Assembly (NCBI GenBank): GCA_028284955.1 | Contig: JANQQS010000207.1 | Coordinates: forward strand, 1 to 32,752 | DNA: 32,752 bases | Direction: 5' to 3' | DNA from: Myxococcota bacterium | GTDB taxonomy: Bacteria; Myxococcota_A; Polyangia; Polyangiales; Houyiibacteriaceae | Shown: in pieces, positions 15,046 to 22,590 of the stretch | Position numbering within the stretch: position 1 is the stretch's first letter | Layout of the letters: each line of letters opens with the position of its first letter | Program-made: the position numbers and the translations under genes | Notes under the pieces: model-generated | Databases searched by the model: none | What the model was told of the DNA's origin: nothing | Seen by the model: only the letters and a program-made list of their open reading frames with translations

Positions 15046-15939
15046 TTACGCGGTGATAATTCGCTCGAGACCCTCGAGTCTTTTCAGCAGGAAGCGGTCG
15101 GAGGCAGAAAACGTTACGCGCGACTTGCGAACTTTTTCTAGATACGACCGAAGGGATTTCGCATCGGTGTGTTTCGCGGAACGAACCAGACGGTACAGGG
15201 TGTCGATGGTCGTTGCGTCGAGGAGCGCGCCGGTCATCTCGTTCGCACGAAAGATCCAATCGATCCACCGAGCGCTGTTCAACCCTTCCACAAGTCGGAG
15301 GGCGAATTGTGTGCCCTCGGCTACCAATTCGGCACGTCGGCTGGAAACCGGCTCGCCCGGGGCCTTGAGCAATGCCTCAAGTGGTCGTGCGAGAATTCGT
15401 TCGGCTTCTTCGAATCTCTTCATGACCAGCGCTTTTTCGGCAATCGACGCGATCAATTGAAAACCTGCCGCTTTCGTAGTGTCTTCCTCGGGGTCGGCGT
15501 GCGGCAAGGCCTTCATTTCCAACGTCGCGCTTGCGCGTTTTCGGCTGAATTGAAGAGGGCTTGAGCACTGGCTGCAGTGCGTTGCGGTAGGCTCATTGAC
15601 CGCGTAACACACGTCGCAGCGCAGCATTTCTGATGTGGGTCGTTGTCCTTCCGGTTCTTCGCCGCTCAGAAACACCAGTTCCTGAGAGCCGATGCGCAAA
15701 CGATCCATGTGCTCGAGCTGCCGCGATCCCTCAACGCGTGATCCGTTCAGGGATACCCCGTTGAGGCTTCCTAGGTCTTCCAGCATGACTCCCTGTTCAT
15801 CCACCCGCAAAATCGCGTGCCTGCGTGAGACGAGTACATCGTCCAGGGCCAAGGCGCATGAGGAGCTTCTCCCAATGACGAATTCCCCGACGGGCATCTC
15901 TAAGTCGGTGGACTGATAGCGCAGGCGAAATCGAGCCAC
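15046..15939 (-). CDS. FHA-domain zinc-ribbon signalling protein (paralogue 2)
   Basis: The 297-residue protein has the same layout as its convergent neighbour. An FHA domain covers residues 1-95 (GRSSSCALALDDVLVSRRHAIL, EDLGSLNGVSLNGSRV, RIGSQELVFL). A zinc ribbon follows (CDVCYAVNEPTATHCSQC, about 107-124), then a linker with EEDTT near residue 152 and a helical C-terminal domain with AEKALVMKRFEEAERIL. The protein is cytoplasmic and a probable phosphothreonine reader. It lies 61 bp downstream of the minus-strand gene for a single-pass membrane protein and may be co-transcribed with it. The two FHA genes appear to come from an inverted duplication that has since diverged. Confidence 0.9.
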   Translation of the reverse strand: MARFRLRYQSTDLEMPVGEFVIGRSSSCALALDDVLVSRRHAILRVDEQGVMLEDLGSLNGVSLNGSRVEGSRQLEHMDRLRIGSQELVFLSGEEPEGQRPTSEMLRCDVCYAVNEPTATHCSQCSSPLQFSRKRASATLEMKALPHADPEEDTTKAAGFQLIASIAEKALVMKRFEEAERILARPLEALLKAPGEPVSSRRAELVAEGTQFALRLVEGLNSARWIDWIFRANEMTGALLDATTIDTLYRLVRSAKHTDAKSLRSYLEKVRKSRVTFSASDRFLLKRLEGLERIITA

Positions 15940-16000
15940 AACGACCTATAAGGTATCACTCGAACTGTAGGGAGGTCGAGAATCGGGCCGCGGCCAGAGG

Positions 16001-17209
16001 CTAGAACGCGAAGATTTCTTCAAGCTTGGCGATCTCACCGAGCTCACGTTCGAGATTTCCCTGCATTTCGATCGCTTCGTCAACCAGCTTTTTGAGGCGC
16101 AGTACGTCGCGTTGGTAGACTGCGAACTCGGTCGCCTGCTCCCCAAGCACGCCTACCGATCGCGGTGTGTGTGTGAGAATTACAAAGTTTTCTGGGGATT
16201 CGCTGAGGTCCTGGCCGGTATACAGCGTTTTTTCTACCGCTCGACGTGACTTGCGGGTTGGTTTGACCATCACTTGGGTCACTGGCTTTCCACCCTGCGG
16301 TGGTGCGGCTTCTACGTACACCAACCCGCAAAGCAGTCGTCCCTCCACATTCATGGGAACACATCCAGTCGGGCTGGTGGCCATCGCAGTGGCCGCATTT
16401 GCCGAAGCGTTGAGAACCTTTCTCCTCTGCTCCGGCAATGTCCGCGCCGCGAACCCGTCGTAGCTGTCCCACAGCTGATTCACTTTGTTGTAGTACGCAA
16501 ACAACGTGTCCACGGTCGTCGCCTTGAAGCGCATGTATTGCTTGCGTGTGAACGCGCCCGCTACGAATGGTTTTTCGAGCGCTCGTAGCGACTCGATGGC
16601 TTCGTAATCCACCTTGGGCGCCTGTCCAGGGCCGCCTCGAGCAGCGGTGACAGCCCGATCGATCAGCTGTTGCGCATTTGTCACGGTGCCGGACGCATTG
16701 CGTACAGACTGGTACACATCCTTACCGTCTTGAACCGTATGGTTGTACACTTTTCTGTCTGACATCGTGCTGCCGAGTGCGCCACCCACGCCCATTCCCA
16801 CGATCAAGCCGCCAGCGATGAGCAGGTAGGTGCGCGCGCGCTGTTGTCTGCCGACTTCTGCGTCATCTACCGGCTTGTCGTCAATGACGAGGCGAACTTC
16901 GCGTTGCTCGGGCGCCTTGCTCGCAGCTGAGAACGGATCCCCGCTGCGCGCGGGCTTGGGTTTCAGGAACGGTGGCGGAGCGACGCTCATCGACGGCGGA
17001 GCCGCGCTTCCGAGTGAAGGAGGAGGCACCACACTCCCACCAGAGCCGGCGGGACTGCCCTGCGGCGAAACAAACCCTCCCGGACCGCCGAGTTGAGGCG
17101 GTCCACCCGGCTGGGGTGCGCCGCCTTGCCCCGTGTTGGGAACGATGGTGCGGCCGAGGCGAGCTTTTAGGTCCTTGAGTTTGCGAGGTTTCTTGGGCGA
17201 TTCAGCCAT
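16001..17209 (-). CDS. Single-pass membrane protein with Pro/Gly-rich cytoplasmic N-terminus
   Basis: The 402-residue protein opens with a basic stretch (KKPRKLKDLKARLGRTIVP), then a Pro/Gly-rich, probably disordered region (about 25-90). One transmembrane segment follows (TYLLIAGGLIVGMGVGGALGSTM, about 127-150). The remainder is a large helical region (about 150-402) that contains two Cys (about 284-300) and a C-terminal coiled-coil-like stretch (LRLKKLVDEAIEMQGNLERELGEIAKLEEIF). There is no N-terminal signal, so an N-in, C-out orientation is likely. I do not recognise a named family. It precedes the FHA gene on the same strand, and a Pro-rich cytoplasmic region could be a kinase or FHA target. 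That link is inference. Confidence 0.82.
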   Translation of the reverse strand: MAESPKKPRKLKDLKARLGRTIVPNTGQGGAPQPGGPPQLGGPGGFVSPQGSPAGSGGSVVPPPSLGSAAPPSMSVAPPPFLKPKPARSGDPFSAASKAPEQREVRLVIDDKPVDDAEVGRQQRARTYLLIAGGLIVGMGVGGALGSTMSDRKVYNHTVQDGKDVYQSVRNASGTVTNAQQLIDRAVTAARGGPGQAPKVDYEAIESLRALEKPFVAGAFTRKQYMRFKATTVDTLFAYYNKVNQLWDSYDGFAARTLPEQRRKVLNASANAATAMATSPTGCVPMNVEGRLLCGLVYVEAAPPQGGKPVTQVMVKPTRKSRRAVEKTLYTGQDLSESPENFVILTHTPRSVGVLGEQATEFAVYQRDVLRLKKLVDEAIEMQGNLERELGEIAKLEEIFAF

Positions 17210-17406
17210 GTTCAGGGCGGGACGCAGGACTTGAGTAAAGGACCGAAGATTCGTCTGTCGTCCAAGCTTTGATGCAAAAGGTACCTACCTCCGCGGAATC
17301 CTGTCAAGGAGCGCGCTTTGTCGAATTCATCATTTGCTGTGTTGTGCGTGTTTCGGTCGTCCATGAGCTAGCATGCAGCGGCCATGCGCAACTCACGGAG
17401 CAAGAT

Positions 17407-18285
17407 GTGAAATTTCCGGGGCTTGTTGAAGACTTCGTGCGTGCGGACGACGGTACTCGTCTGGCGACTCACAAGGTTGGGTCGGGGTTGCCGGTGCTCC
17501 TCTGCAACGGTCTGGGAGGAAGCTGGATGGCCTGGCACTACCAGCTGGAGTTCTTCGCCGATCGATATCGGTTTCTGTCATGGGACTATCGAGGCCTCTA
17601 TGGTTCAGAACCGCCCGCCAATCCGAACGCTTTGCGCGTGCAGGAGCATGCAGCTGATGCACTTCGTGTGATGGAGGCGCATGGGTTGAAACGGGTTGCA
17701 GTCTTTGGGTGGTCGATGGGCGTGCAGGTAGCTCTCGAGCTGTTTCGCGCAGCGCCGGAACGAGTCGCGGCGTTGGTGCTGGTCAACGGCGTGCCCGGTC
17801 GCCCCTGGGAGGCAATTCGCGGTGTGCCCTTTGCGCGATCGCTCGTGCCTCCGATGATTCGAGGCGCCCGCGCGCTACCGTGGATTGCCGAGACGATGAC
17901 GCGGCGGGTGTTGACGATGCCGGAGGCGGTCCATTGGGTGAAGCGACTTGGCCTCGCTTCGCGGACTTTGGACGACGATGTATTCGCGACGCTGGTGCAG
18001 TCGTTCGAAAACCTCGACATGCGGACCTACATGACGCTGCTGGGTTTGCTGGGCGAGCACGATGCGTCGGACATGCTCTCCGATGTCGACATTCCGGCGT
18101 TGGTCATCGCGGGAGCCAGAGATCGATTCACTCCGCGGCGTGCGGCAGAACATATGGTTCAACGAATACCAGGTGCCGAGTTTCTCGTTGTGCCCGGAGG
18201 AACGCACTACGTTGCGGTCGAGTATCCAGAGCTCGTCAATCTGAGAATCCAAAAGTTCTTTCGAGAGCGAGGATACGCCAGCTAG
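17407..18285 (+). CDS. Alpha/beta-hydrolase
   Basis: The 292-residue protein has the alpha/beta-hydrolase fold: oxyanion region LLCNGLGGSW (about 32-41), GWSMG with nucleophile Ser103, catalytic Asp239 in GARDRF and His267 in GGTHYV. The Gly-Leu-Gly-Gly and DYRGLYGS segments resemble esterases and C-C or epoxide hydrolases, but the substrate cannot be told. The frame is open to 17269. I choose the GTG at 17407 because CGGAGC lies just before it and the fold begins at once (KFPGLVEDFVRADDGTRLA). No signal peptide is evident, so it is cytoplasmic. Its TAG stop shares the palindrome CTAG with the stop of the opposite gene. Confidence 0.9.
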   Translation: MKFPGLVEDFVRADDGTRLATHKVGSGLPVLLCNGLGGSWMAWHYQLEFFADRYRFLSWDYRGLYGSEPPANPNALRVQEHAADALRVMEAHGLKRVAVFGWSMGVQVALELFRAAPERVAALVLVNGVPGRPWEAIRGVPFARSLVPPMIRGARALPWIAETMTRRVLTMPEAVHWVKRLGLASRTLDDDVFATLVQSFENLDMRTYMTLLGLLGEHDASDMLSDVDIPALVIAGARDRFTPRRAAEHMVQRIPGAEFLVVPGGTHYVAVEYPELVNLRIQKFFRERGYAS

Positions 18286-18758
18286 CTCGCGACTGCGTGT
18301 ACCCATTGCGCCACCGGCATGGGCGGAGTGACTCCGTGTTGGGAAAGGTATCGGTCAAGAGCAGGAGCCGCATGTCGAAGACTCGCCACGCATTGATAGT
18401 CGTGTGGAATCGGCGCGACGACGAAAATCGCGGTCATCATAAAACTCACGGCAGGGTTATCGAACACAAAGACCGATCCAAGCGCACGTTCGCGGACACG
18501 GTCTTGATTGGCCTTGAGCCAGTAACCCTGACGGCGCAACAGTGCAGGTGGTTGCATGCCGATACGTCGCGCGTCAAACAGCATCGCGACAGGGCCACGG
18601 GCGAACGTTTGGTCCAGGTGAGCCAGGTAGCGCTCAACGTCTTGGTCCGTCGCAAGACCTTCAAAACGGTAATAGACTAAAGGCGCAGCGCTGTCGTCCC
18701 AGCTGATCGCATGACGAGGCTCGGAGGCCTGCGAAATGTTCGCGCGATGCGGGATCAT
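18282..18758 (-). CDS. Small STAS/SpoIIAA-like protein
   Basis: The 158-residue cytoplasmic protein has the beta-alpha outline of SpoIIAA/STAS-like proteins. LVYYRFEGLATDQDVERYLAHLDQ is followed by a strand-helix unit, PVAMLFDARRIGMQPPALLRRQGYWLKANQDRVRERALG, and a strand SVFVFDNPAVSFMMTAIFVV. The assignment is from pattern only; STAS-type folds sense or relay signals and bind nucleotides or lipids. The ATG at 18758 lies 10 nt after a TATACT hexamer with no Shine-Dalgarno sequence, so the mRNA may be leaderless or nearly so. It converges on the hydrolase gene with overlapping stops and follows the lipoprotein gene on the same strand. Confidence 0.7.
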   Translation of the reverse strand: MIPHRANISQASEPRHAISWDDSAAPLVYYRFEGLATDQDVERYLAHLDQTFARGPVAMLFDARRIGMQPPALLRRQGYWLKANQDRVRERALGSVFVFDNPAVSFMMTAIFVVAPIPHDYQCVASLRHAAPALDRYLSQHGVTPPMPVAQWVHAVAS

Positions 18759-18768
18759 ATGATCTCAG

Positions 18769-18774
18769 AGTATA
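18769..18774 (-). promoter_or_regulatory. Candidate -10 element (TATACT) of the STAS-like gene
   Basis: TATACT matches the -10 consensus at five of six positions in a very AT-rich 64-bp gap and lies 10 nt before the ATG at 18758. No good -35 box is visible at the usual distance. Transcription starting 6-8 nt downstream would give almost no leader. Confidence 0.4.
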
Positions 18775-18822
18775 CTGGTTTTGTTTTGCTGCAAACTTCT
18801 ATTTATATTGTAATTGGGTTCG

Positions 18823-19443
18823 TCACCGTGATGCGGAATCACTACGTTGGGGAGCGCTGGGTTTAAACGCCGCCACAAAGGGCCCATAGCTTCGTTTTGC
18901 TTCTGCAAACTGCTGCCCTGGAGGTGCGACCAGCGAGAAATCATACACGCAGCCATTTTTCTTCAGAACATACAGCAGGAGCTCTCTGGGGACTCCGTCG
19001 AGCTTCGCTTGAACGTGGGTCTCGAGCGCCTCGCGGGATGACATGGGCACGGTCCGCTGACTCTTGATCACGCGTTCTGTAAACCCGAAGAGCAAATGGT
19101 TTGTAAGGGCGGTCAGCGGAATGTCCAGGGCGGGGTCGCAAGAAGCGTTGATCTGAATTATCGCCGCCAGGTCGTCGTGCACCCATGCCAAATCGTTGCG
19201 TCCTTCGACGCCCGAAAGCTCACGCCATTCGGGATCGAGCGTGCCTACCAAGTACGTTGCTTCCGGGTCCTGATATGTGTTGCCGCGAAGCGTTCGCGCA
19301 CCCCCGCACCCCATCAGGTAGCTTGCCAGCGCCAATCCCACGAAAAGCAGCACGCCTTCTGTGGAGTTCCACGTGCGACGGCACAAAGCTAAGGGACGGC
19401 CGATCGCTGCGCACGAGCGGGATGAACGCGGGCTCGAATTCAT
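18823..19443 (-). CDS. Predicted lipoprotein of unknown function
   Basis: The protein has 206 residues from the ATG at 19443, or 223 from the ATG at 19494; neither has a clear ribosome site. A long, basic N-terminal region leads into GVLLFVGLALASYLMGC, with a lipobox ending LMGC. The mature domain has two conserved-looking cysteines (INASCDPALDIPLTAL, KKNGCVYDFSLV), which may form a disulfide, and a segment GVPRELLLYVLKKNGCVYDF. I recall similar lipoproteins across deltaproteobacteria but know no function for them. It diverges from the signalling gene at 19519 and lies 64 bp upstream of the STAS-like gene on the same strand. Confidence 0.8.
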   Translation of the reverse strand: MNSSPRSSRSCAAIGRPLALCRRTWNSTEGVLLFVGLALASYLMGCGGARTLRGNTYQDPEATYLVGTLDPEWRELSGVEGRNDLAWVHDDLAAIIQINASCDPALDIPLTALTNHLLFGFTERVIKSQRTVPMSSREALETHVQAKLDGVPRELLLYVLKKNGCVYDFSLVAPPGQQFAEAKRSYGPFVAAFKPSAPQRSDSASR

Positions 19444-19518
19444 AGTGGCGTAGAAAAGGAAAGCTAGTTCGTTGCTAGAATAGCGAAGAACCATCGCCCC
19501 GCGCTACAATGGGACAGT

Positions 19519-21744
19519 TTGTCGGGAAACAAGCCACTTCCTAGGGGCGCTCACGTACTCGACCGTCTGGTTGCGGAGCGGCGGCTCTCGTCTGACGACC
19601 ACCGTCGCGTCGTTTCGCATGCGCAAGCTGCGAGCGAGCGAATCGAGGAAGCCTTGATTGCTACCGGAGTCATGAGCGAGGCCGAGGCGCTCAAATATGT
19701 GGCGGCGTTGTATCGAACCCGGTTTGTATCGAGTGAGCGTTTGGCACGCGCGGATGTTGAGCAGACCGTGATCGAACTGGTTCCTCGAAAGCTCGCCGAG
19801 CGTCTGCTCGTTTTTCCGATCAAGATGGACCGGAAAACCGGCACGCTTTCGGTGGTCGCGGCGGATCTGCAAGCGTTCGATGTCGCGAAGCAGGTTCAGG
19901 TCGTGAGCGGTGCGAAGAACGTAAGCGTATATGTTGCGCGGCCCGCCGCGATTCGAGCGGCGGTGCGCAAGTTCTACTATGGAGACGTACGCGCTTTTGC
20001 AACGCTTCAACAAGCAGAGCCGGGCTCTGCCCAATCCGGGACAAGGCGCCCCTCGCCGAAACGCGTGAATCCTGATCGTGGGTCTTCGAGCCTTCTTCGA
20101 GACGGCATCGACGTCGGCGTGGCGGATTTTCGTGGGCCTTCGCCGTCCCCAGAATCTTCGATGGCGACTTCATGGCAGGGATCCGCAGAATCGACTTGCG
20201 GGGTGGCAGACTACGGGAGTGGCGGCGATCTCTCTGTGCAGACAGTGGCCGATGTGGAGAATGCATCCAGTCAGACAGCACCGCGCCATGCGCCAAAAGA
20301 AGTGACCATCCGTGCACCGGAGCTTGCCGCAAAGCTCGCGGCTACGGGCGCTGCGGCGGTGGATGGACCGATTGCGCGTGACCGTTTGACGCGTCGTTCG
20401 ATCAAGCTTTCAACTACTGGACCCATCGGGATCCCTGCCAAGCAAGGAACTGTCGAATCTGACGCTTTTCTCGAGACATTGAACGTCATGGTGACACTAC
20501 TCGAGCACGGCAGAGGCCACCTCCGCGGGCACTCAGCACTTGTCGCAAGGCTTTGTCGCAAAATTTGCGAACGGGTGCGACTAAGTCCCGAGGACCAACA
20601 CGGCGTCCTTGTCGCGGCGTATCTACACGACATCGGCAAAGCATCGACTTTTCATCTGACGCCTCTCAATGTGGCGCACGATGACAAGCATCGGGCGCAG
20701 GCGAAAAAGAATCATCTCGCTCCCATTCGCCTGTTCGATTCCGCTAAGCTTGCGGAAGCGACCACGGGCGCCCTTAGGCACCTCTACGAGCGCTTCGACG
20801 GAGGCGGGTTTCCTGACCGACTCGCCAACAAGGATATTCCTCTTGGTGCGAGGATCTTGGCGGTGGTCGAGACCTACGCGGATATCACCACGCACGACAA
20901 GAACCCGTTTCGGGCGCGGCTGGATGCGCGACAGGCACTCGAAGTTTTGAATCGCTACCGTTCCAAAGTGTTTGACGGCGTCATCGTTGACGTACTCAAG
21001 CAGTTGGTGCTCGGCGATGATCTGCGCTCTCGGTTGCTCGAGGTCAAAAAGACCGTTCTTTTGGTCGATCCTGATCCCGAAGAGACGACCGTACTGGAGA
21101 TGCGATTGATCGAACAAGGCTACGACGTCTTGATCGCGCGCACGGCTGAGGAAGGTTTGGAGCAAGCACGAAATAGTGACGTGGACGTATTGATCTCGGA
21201 GGTCGAGCTGAGTCCGTTCGATGGATTTGAGTTGCTCGACAAGTTGCGTGGCCGCGGCAAAAGCTTGCCCGTTGTGTTGCTCACTCGCAAAGGAGATCGT
21301 GAGAGTGTGCACCGCGGGTTTGAACTGGGGGCGGCCGACTATTTGATCAAGCCTGCTTCGCCGGAAGTGGTGGTCGCAAAAACGAGTCAGATCGTTGAAA
21401 AGCAAGGGGCATCTCGTTCTCGGGGCGTAAGTGGTTCCATCGGTGAGATGTCGATTCCCGACGTCATTCAGATTTTGGCGAACGGCCACAAAAGCGGCCA
21501 GCTCAGCATTCGCTCGCCCGCGGGGGATGGTGAACTGTATTTCCACGAAGGCCGAATCGTCGACGCATCGTTCGGGAAAAAGATGGCGGAGGAGGCTGTG
21601 TACGCGATCCTTCTCATAGACGATGGTGAGTTTGCGCTGAACCCCGAAGGCCGACCGAAACAGCGGACCATTCAACACGCGGTGGAAACCTTGCTCCTTG
21701 AAGGAATGCGCCGTATGGACGAGCAACCGAACCAGAGTTCGTAG
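19519..21744 (+). CDS. Four-domain signalling protein: MshEN / HD-GYP-like / receiver / DUF4388
   Basis: The 741-residue cytoplasmic protein has an N-terminal MshEN/PilB-N-like domain (about 12-155), a family that in PilB and MshE can bind c-di-GMP. A linker (about 160-300) precedes an HD-GYP-like domain (about 325-505). That domain has His338, HDIGK (370-374) and the altered motif HLYERFDGGGFP (421-432) in place of HHERxDGxGYP. A receiver domain (about 510-630) keeps Thr589 and Lys611 but has Glu561 at the phospho-acceptor position and Pro518 in the acidic pair. A DUF4388/PATAN-like domain closes the protein (about 637-735). It starts at a TTG 19519 with only a GGGAC tract upstream; no ATG fits the frame. 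Likely a c-di-GMP-linked regulator or effector. Confidence 0.87.
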   Translation: MSGNKPLPRGAHVLDRLVAERRLSSDDHRRVVSHAQAASERIEEALIATGVMSEAEALKYVAALYRTRFVSSERLARADVEQTVIELVPRKLAERLLVFPIKMDRKTGTLSVVAADLQAFDVAKQVQVVSGAKNVSVYVARPAAIRAAVRKFYYGDVRAFATLQQAEPGSAQSGTRRPSPKRVNPDRGSSSLLRDGIDVGVADFRGPSPSPESSMATSWQGSAESTCGVADYGSGGDLSVQTVADVENASSQTAPRHAPKEVTIRAPELAAKLAATGAAAVDGPIARDRLTRRSIKLSTTGPIGIPAKQGTVESDAFLETLNVMVTLLEHGRGHLRGHSALVARLCRKICERVRLSPEDQHGVLVAAYLHDIGKASTFHLTPLNVAHDDKHRAQAKKNHLAPIRLFDSAKLAEATTGALRHLYERFDGGGFPDRLANKDIPLGARILAVVETYADITTHDKNPFRARLDARQALEVLNRYRSKVFDGVIVDVLKQLVLGDDLRSRLLEVKKTVLLVDPDPEETTVLEMRLIEQGYDVLIARTAEEGLEQARNSDVDVLISEVELSPFDGFELLDKLRGRGKSLPVVLLTRKGDRESVHRGFELGAADYLIKPASPEVVVAKTSQIVEKQGASRSRGVSGSIGEMSIPDVIQILANGHKSGQLSIRSPAGDGELYFHEGRIVDASFGKKMAEEAVYAILLIDDGEFALNPEGRPKQRTIQHAVETLLLEGMRRMDEQPNQSS

Positions 21745-21750
21745 TCGGCT

Positions 21751-22572
21751 CTATCGGGCGATCCACCACCAGGCTACGGCGCCCAAAGCCGCGGTGGACG
21801 CGAACACAACCAGGCGCAATACGGAGCTTGGTGTGGCGCGTGCTGCACCTCGGCGTTTGCGCATCATCGGACCGACGAATCCGATGAGAACAGTTACCCC
21901 AAGCACCGTGCCGGCGACTGAACACAAAAGCCTGGCCTCGGTGGCGGCTTCTCCCCAGTGCGCTCGCGCGTCTTTCGGGCTGAGCAACGGCGCAACAACG
22001 ACGAGGTACCATGCTCCGATGGCTCCCAGCATCAATAGGCTCCGCCGAAGCCAAAGTCGGCGTCGATCGATGCGAACCCACAGTGCGCTGCTTAGCGCTT
22101 CATGGCTTGATTGATGTTTTAGGTAGGGCCGATTTGTTGCAGCGGCCGAACCAAGAAAGAACACGAGCATCGCGATAGCGCCCGTCATCAAGCCAGCTTC
22201 GTCGTAGGTAGTCTCTGGGCTTGCGTGACCACGCAGCGCAACCGTGAGCGCGAGACTCGTAGGGAAACCCGCGAGAAGGGCCCATCTGGTTATGCGATAC
22301 GCGGCTATGGGCGGAGGGAGTGATTCTGCGGTCGGGTCAGTTTGTCCAAAAATCCAGTAGCTTCGCGGAGCGCTGAAGACTCCCAGGGCGAGCAAGACCA
22401 GTGATAACACGGCGGTGATTCCCACCGTCCAACCCGCAGAATCCGATAGTCCGATAGGCAAAACGGAAATGATCAACCAAGCATTCAGGCCAAGCAATAA
22501 GAGGCGAATGCGGTTTTGCCGAAACAGGGACCGGTCGGAGTCGCCGAGCTCGCTTCCCGCGCTCTTGGACAT
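21751..22572 (-). CDS. Multi-pass membrane protein of unknown function
   Basis: The predicted 273-residue protein has about seven transmembrane segments (starting near LLLLGLNAWLIISVLPIGL and ending VFASTAALGAVAWWWIAR). I see no catalytic or transport motif and recognise no family. The ATG at 22572 is chosen over an upstream start because AGGAGA lies 9 nt before it. It faces the kinase gene across 18 bp, so the two share one promoter region, and its stop lies 6 bp from the convergent stop of the signalling gene. Its tight divergence from the kinase gene hints at shared control. Confidence 0.78.
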   Translation of the reverse strand: MSKSAGSELGDSDRSLFRQNRIRLLLLGLNAWLIISVLPIGLSDSAGWTVGITAVLSLVLLALGVFSAPRSYWIFGQTDPTAESLPPPIAAYRITRWALLAGFPTSLALTVALRGHASPETTYDEAGLMTGAIAMLVFFLGSAAATNRPYLKHQSSHEALSSALWVRIDRRRLWLRRSLLMLGAIGAWYLVVVAPLLSPKDARAHWGEAATEARLLCSVAGTVLGVTVLIGFVGPMMRKRRGAARATPSSVLRLVVFASTAALGAVAWWWIAR

Positions 22573-22574
22573 CG

Positions 22575-22580
22575 TATAGA
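22575..22580 (+). promoter_or_regulatory. Candidate -10 element (TATAGA) of the kinase gene
   Basis: TATAGA lies in the 18-bp gap between the divergent membrane-protein and kinase genes, 10 nt before the kinase GTG at 22591. There is no Shine-Dalgarno sequence on the plus strand. If it is the -10 box, the kinase mRNA would begin at or next to the GTG. No good -35 box is visible. Confidence 0.3.
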
Positions 22581-22590
22581 CTCTCCTACT

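Noticed and set aside
22516-22590. Longer start for the Ser/Thr kinase
   Set aside because: The extra 25 residues overlap the divergent membrane-protein gene and have no ribosome site; the zinc ribbon starts directly at the GTG at 22591.
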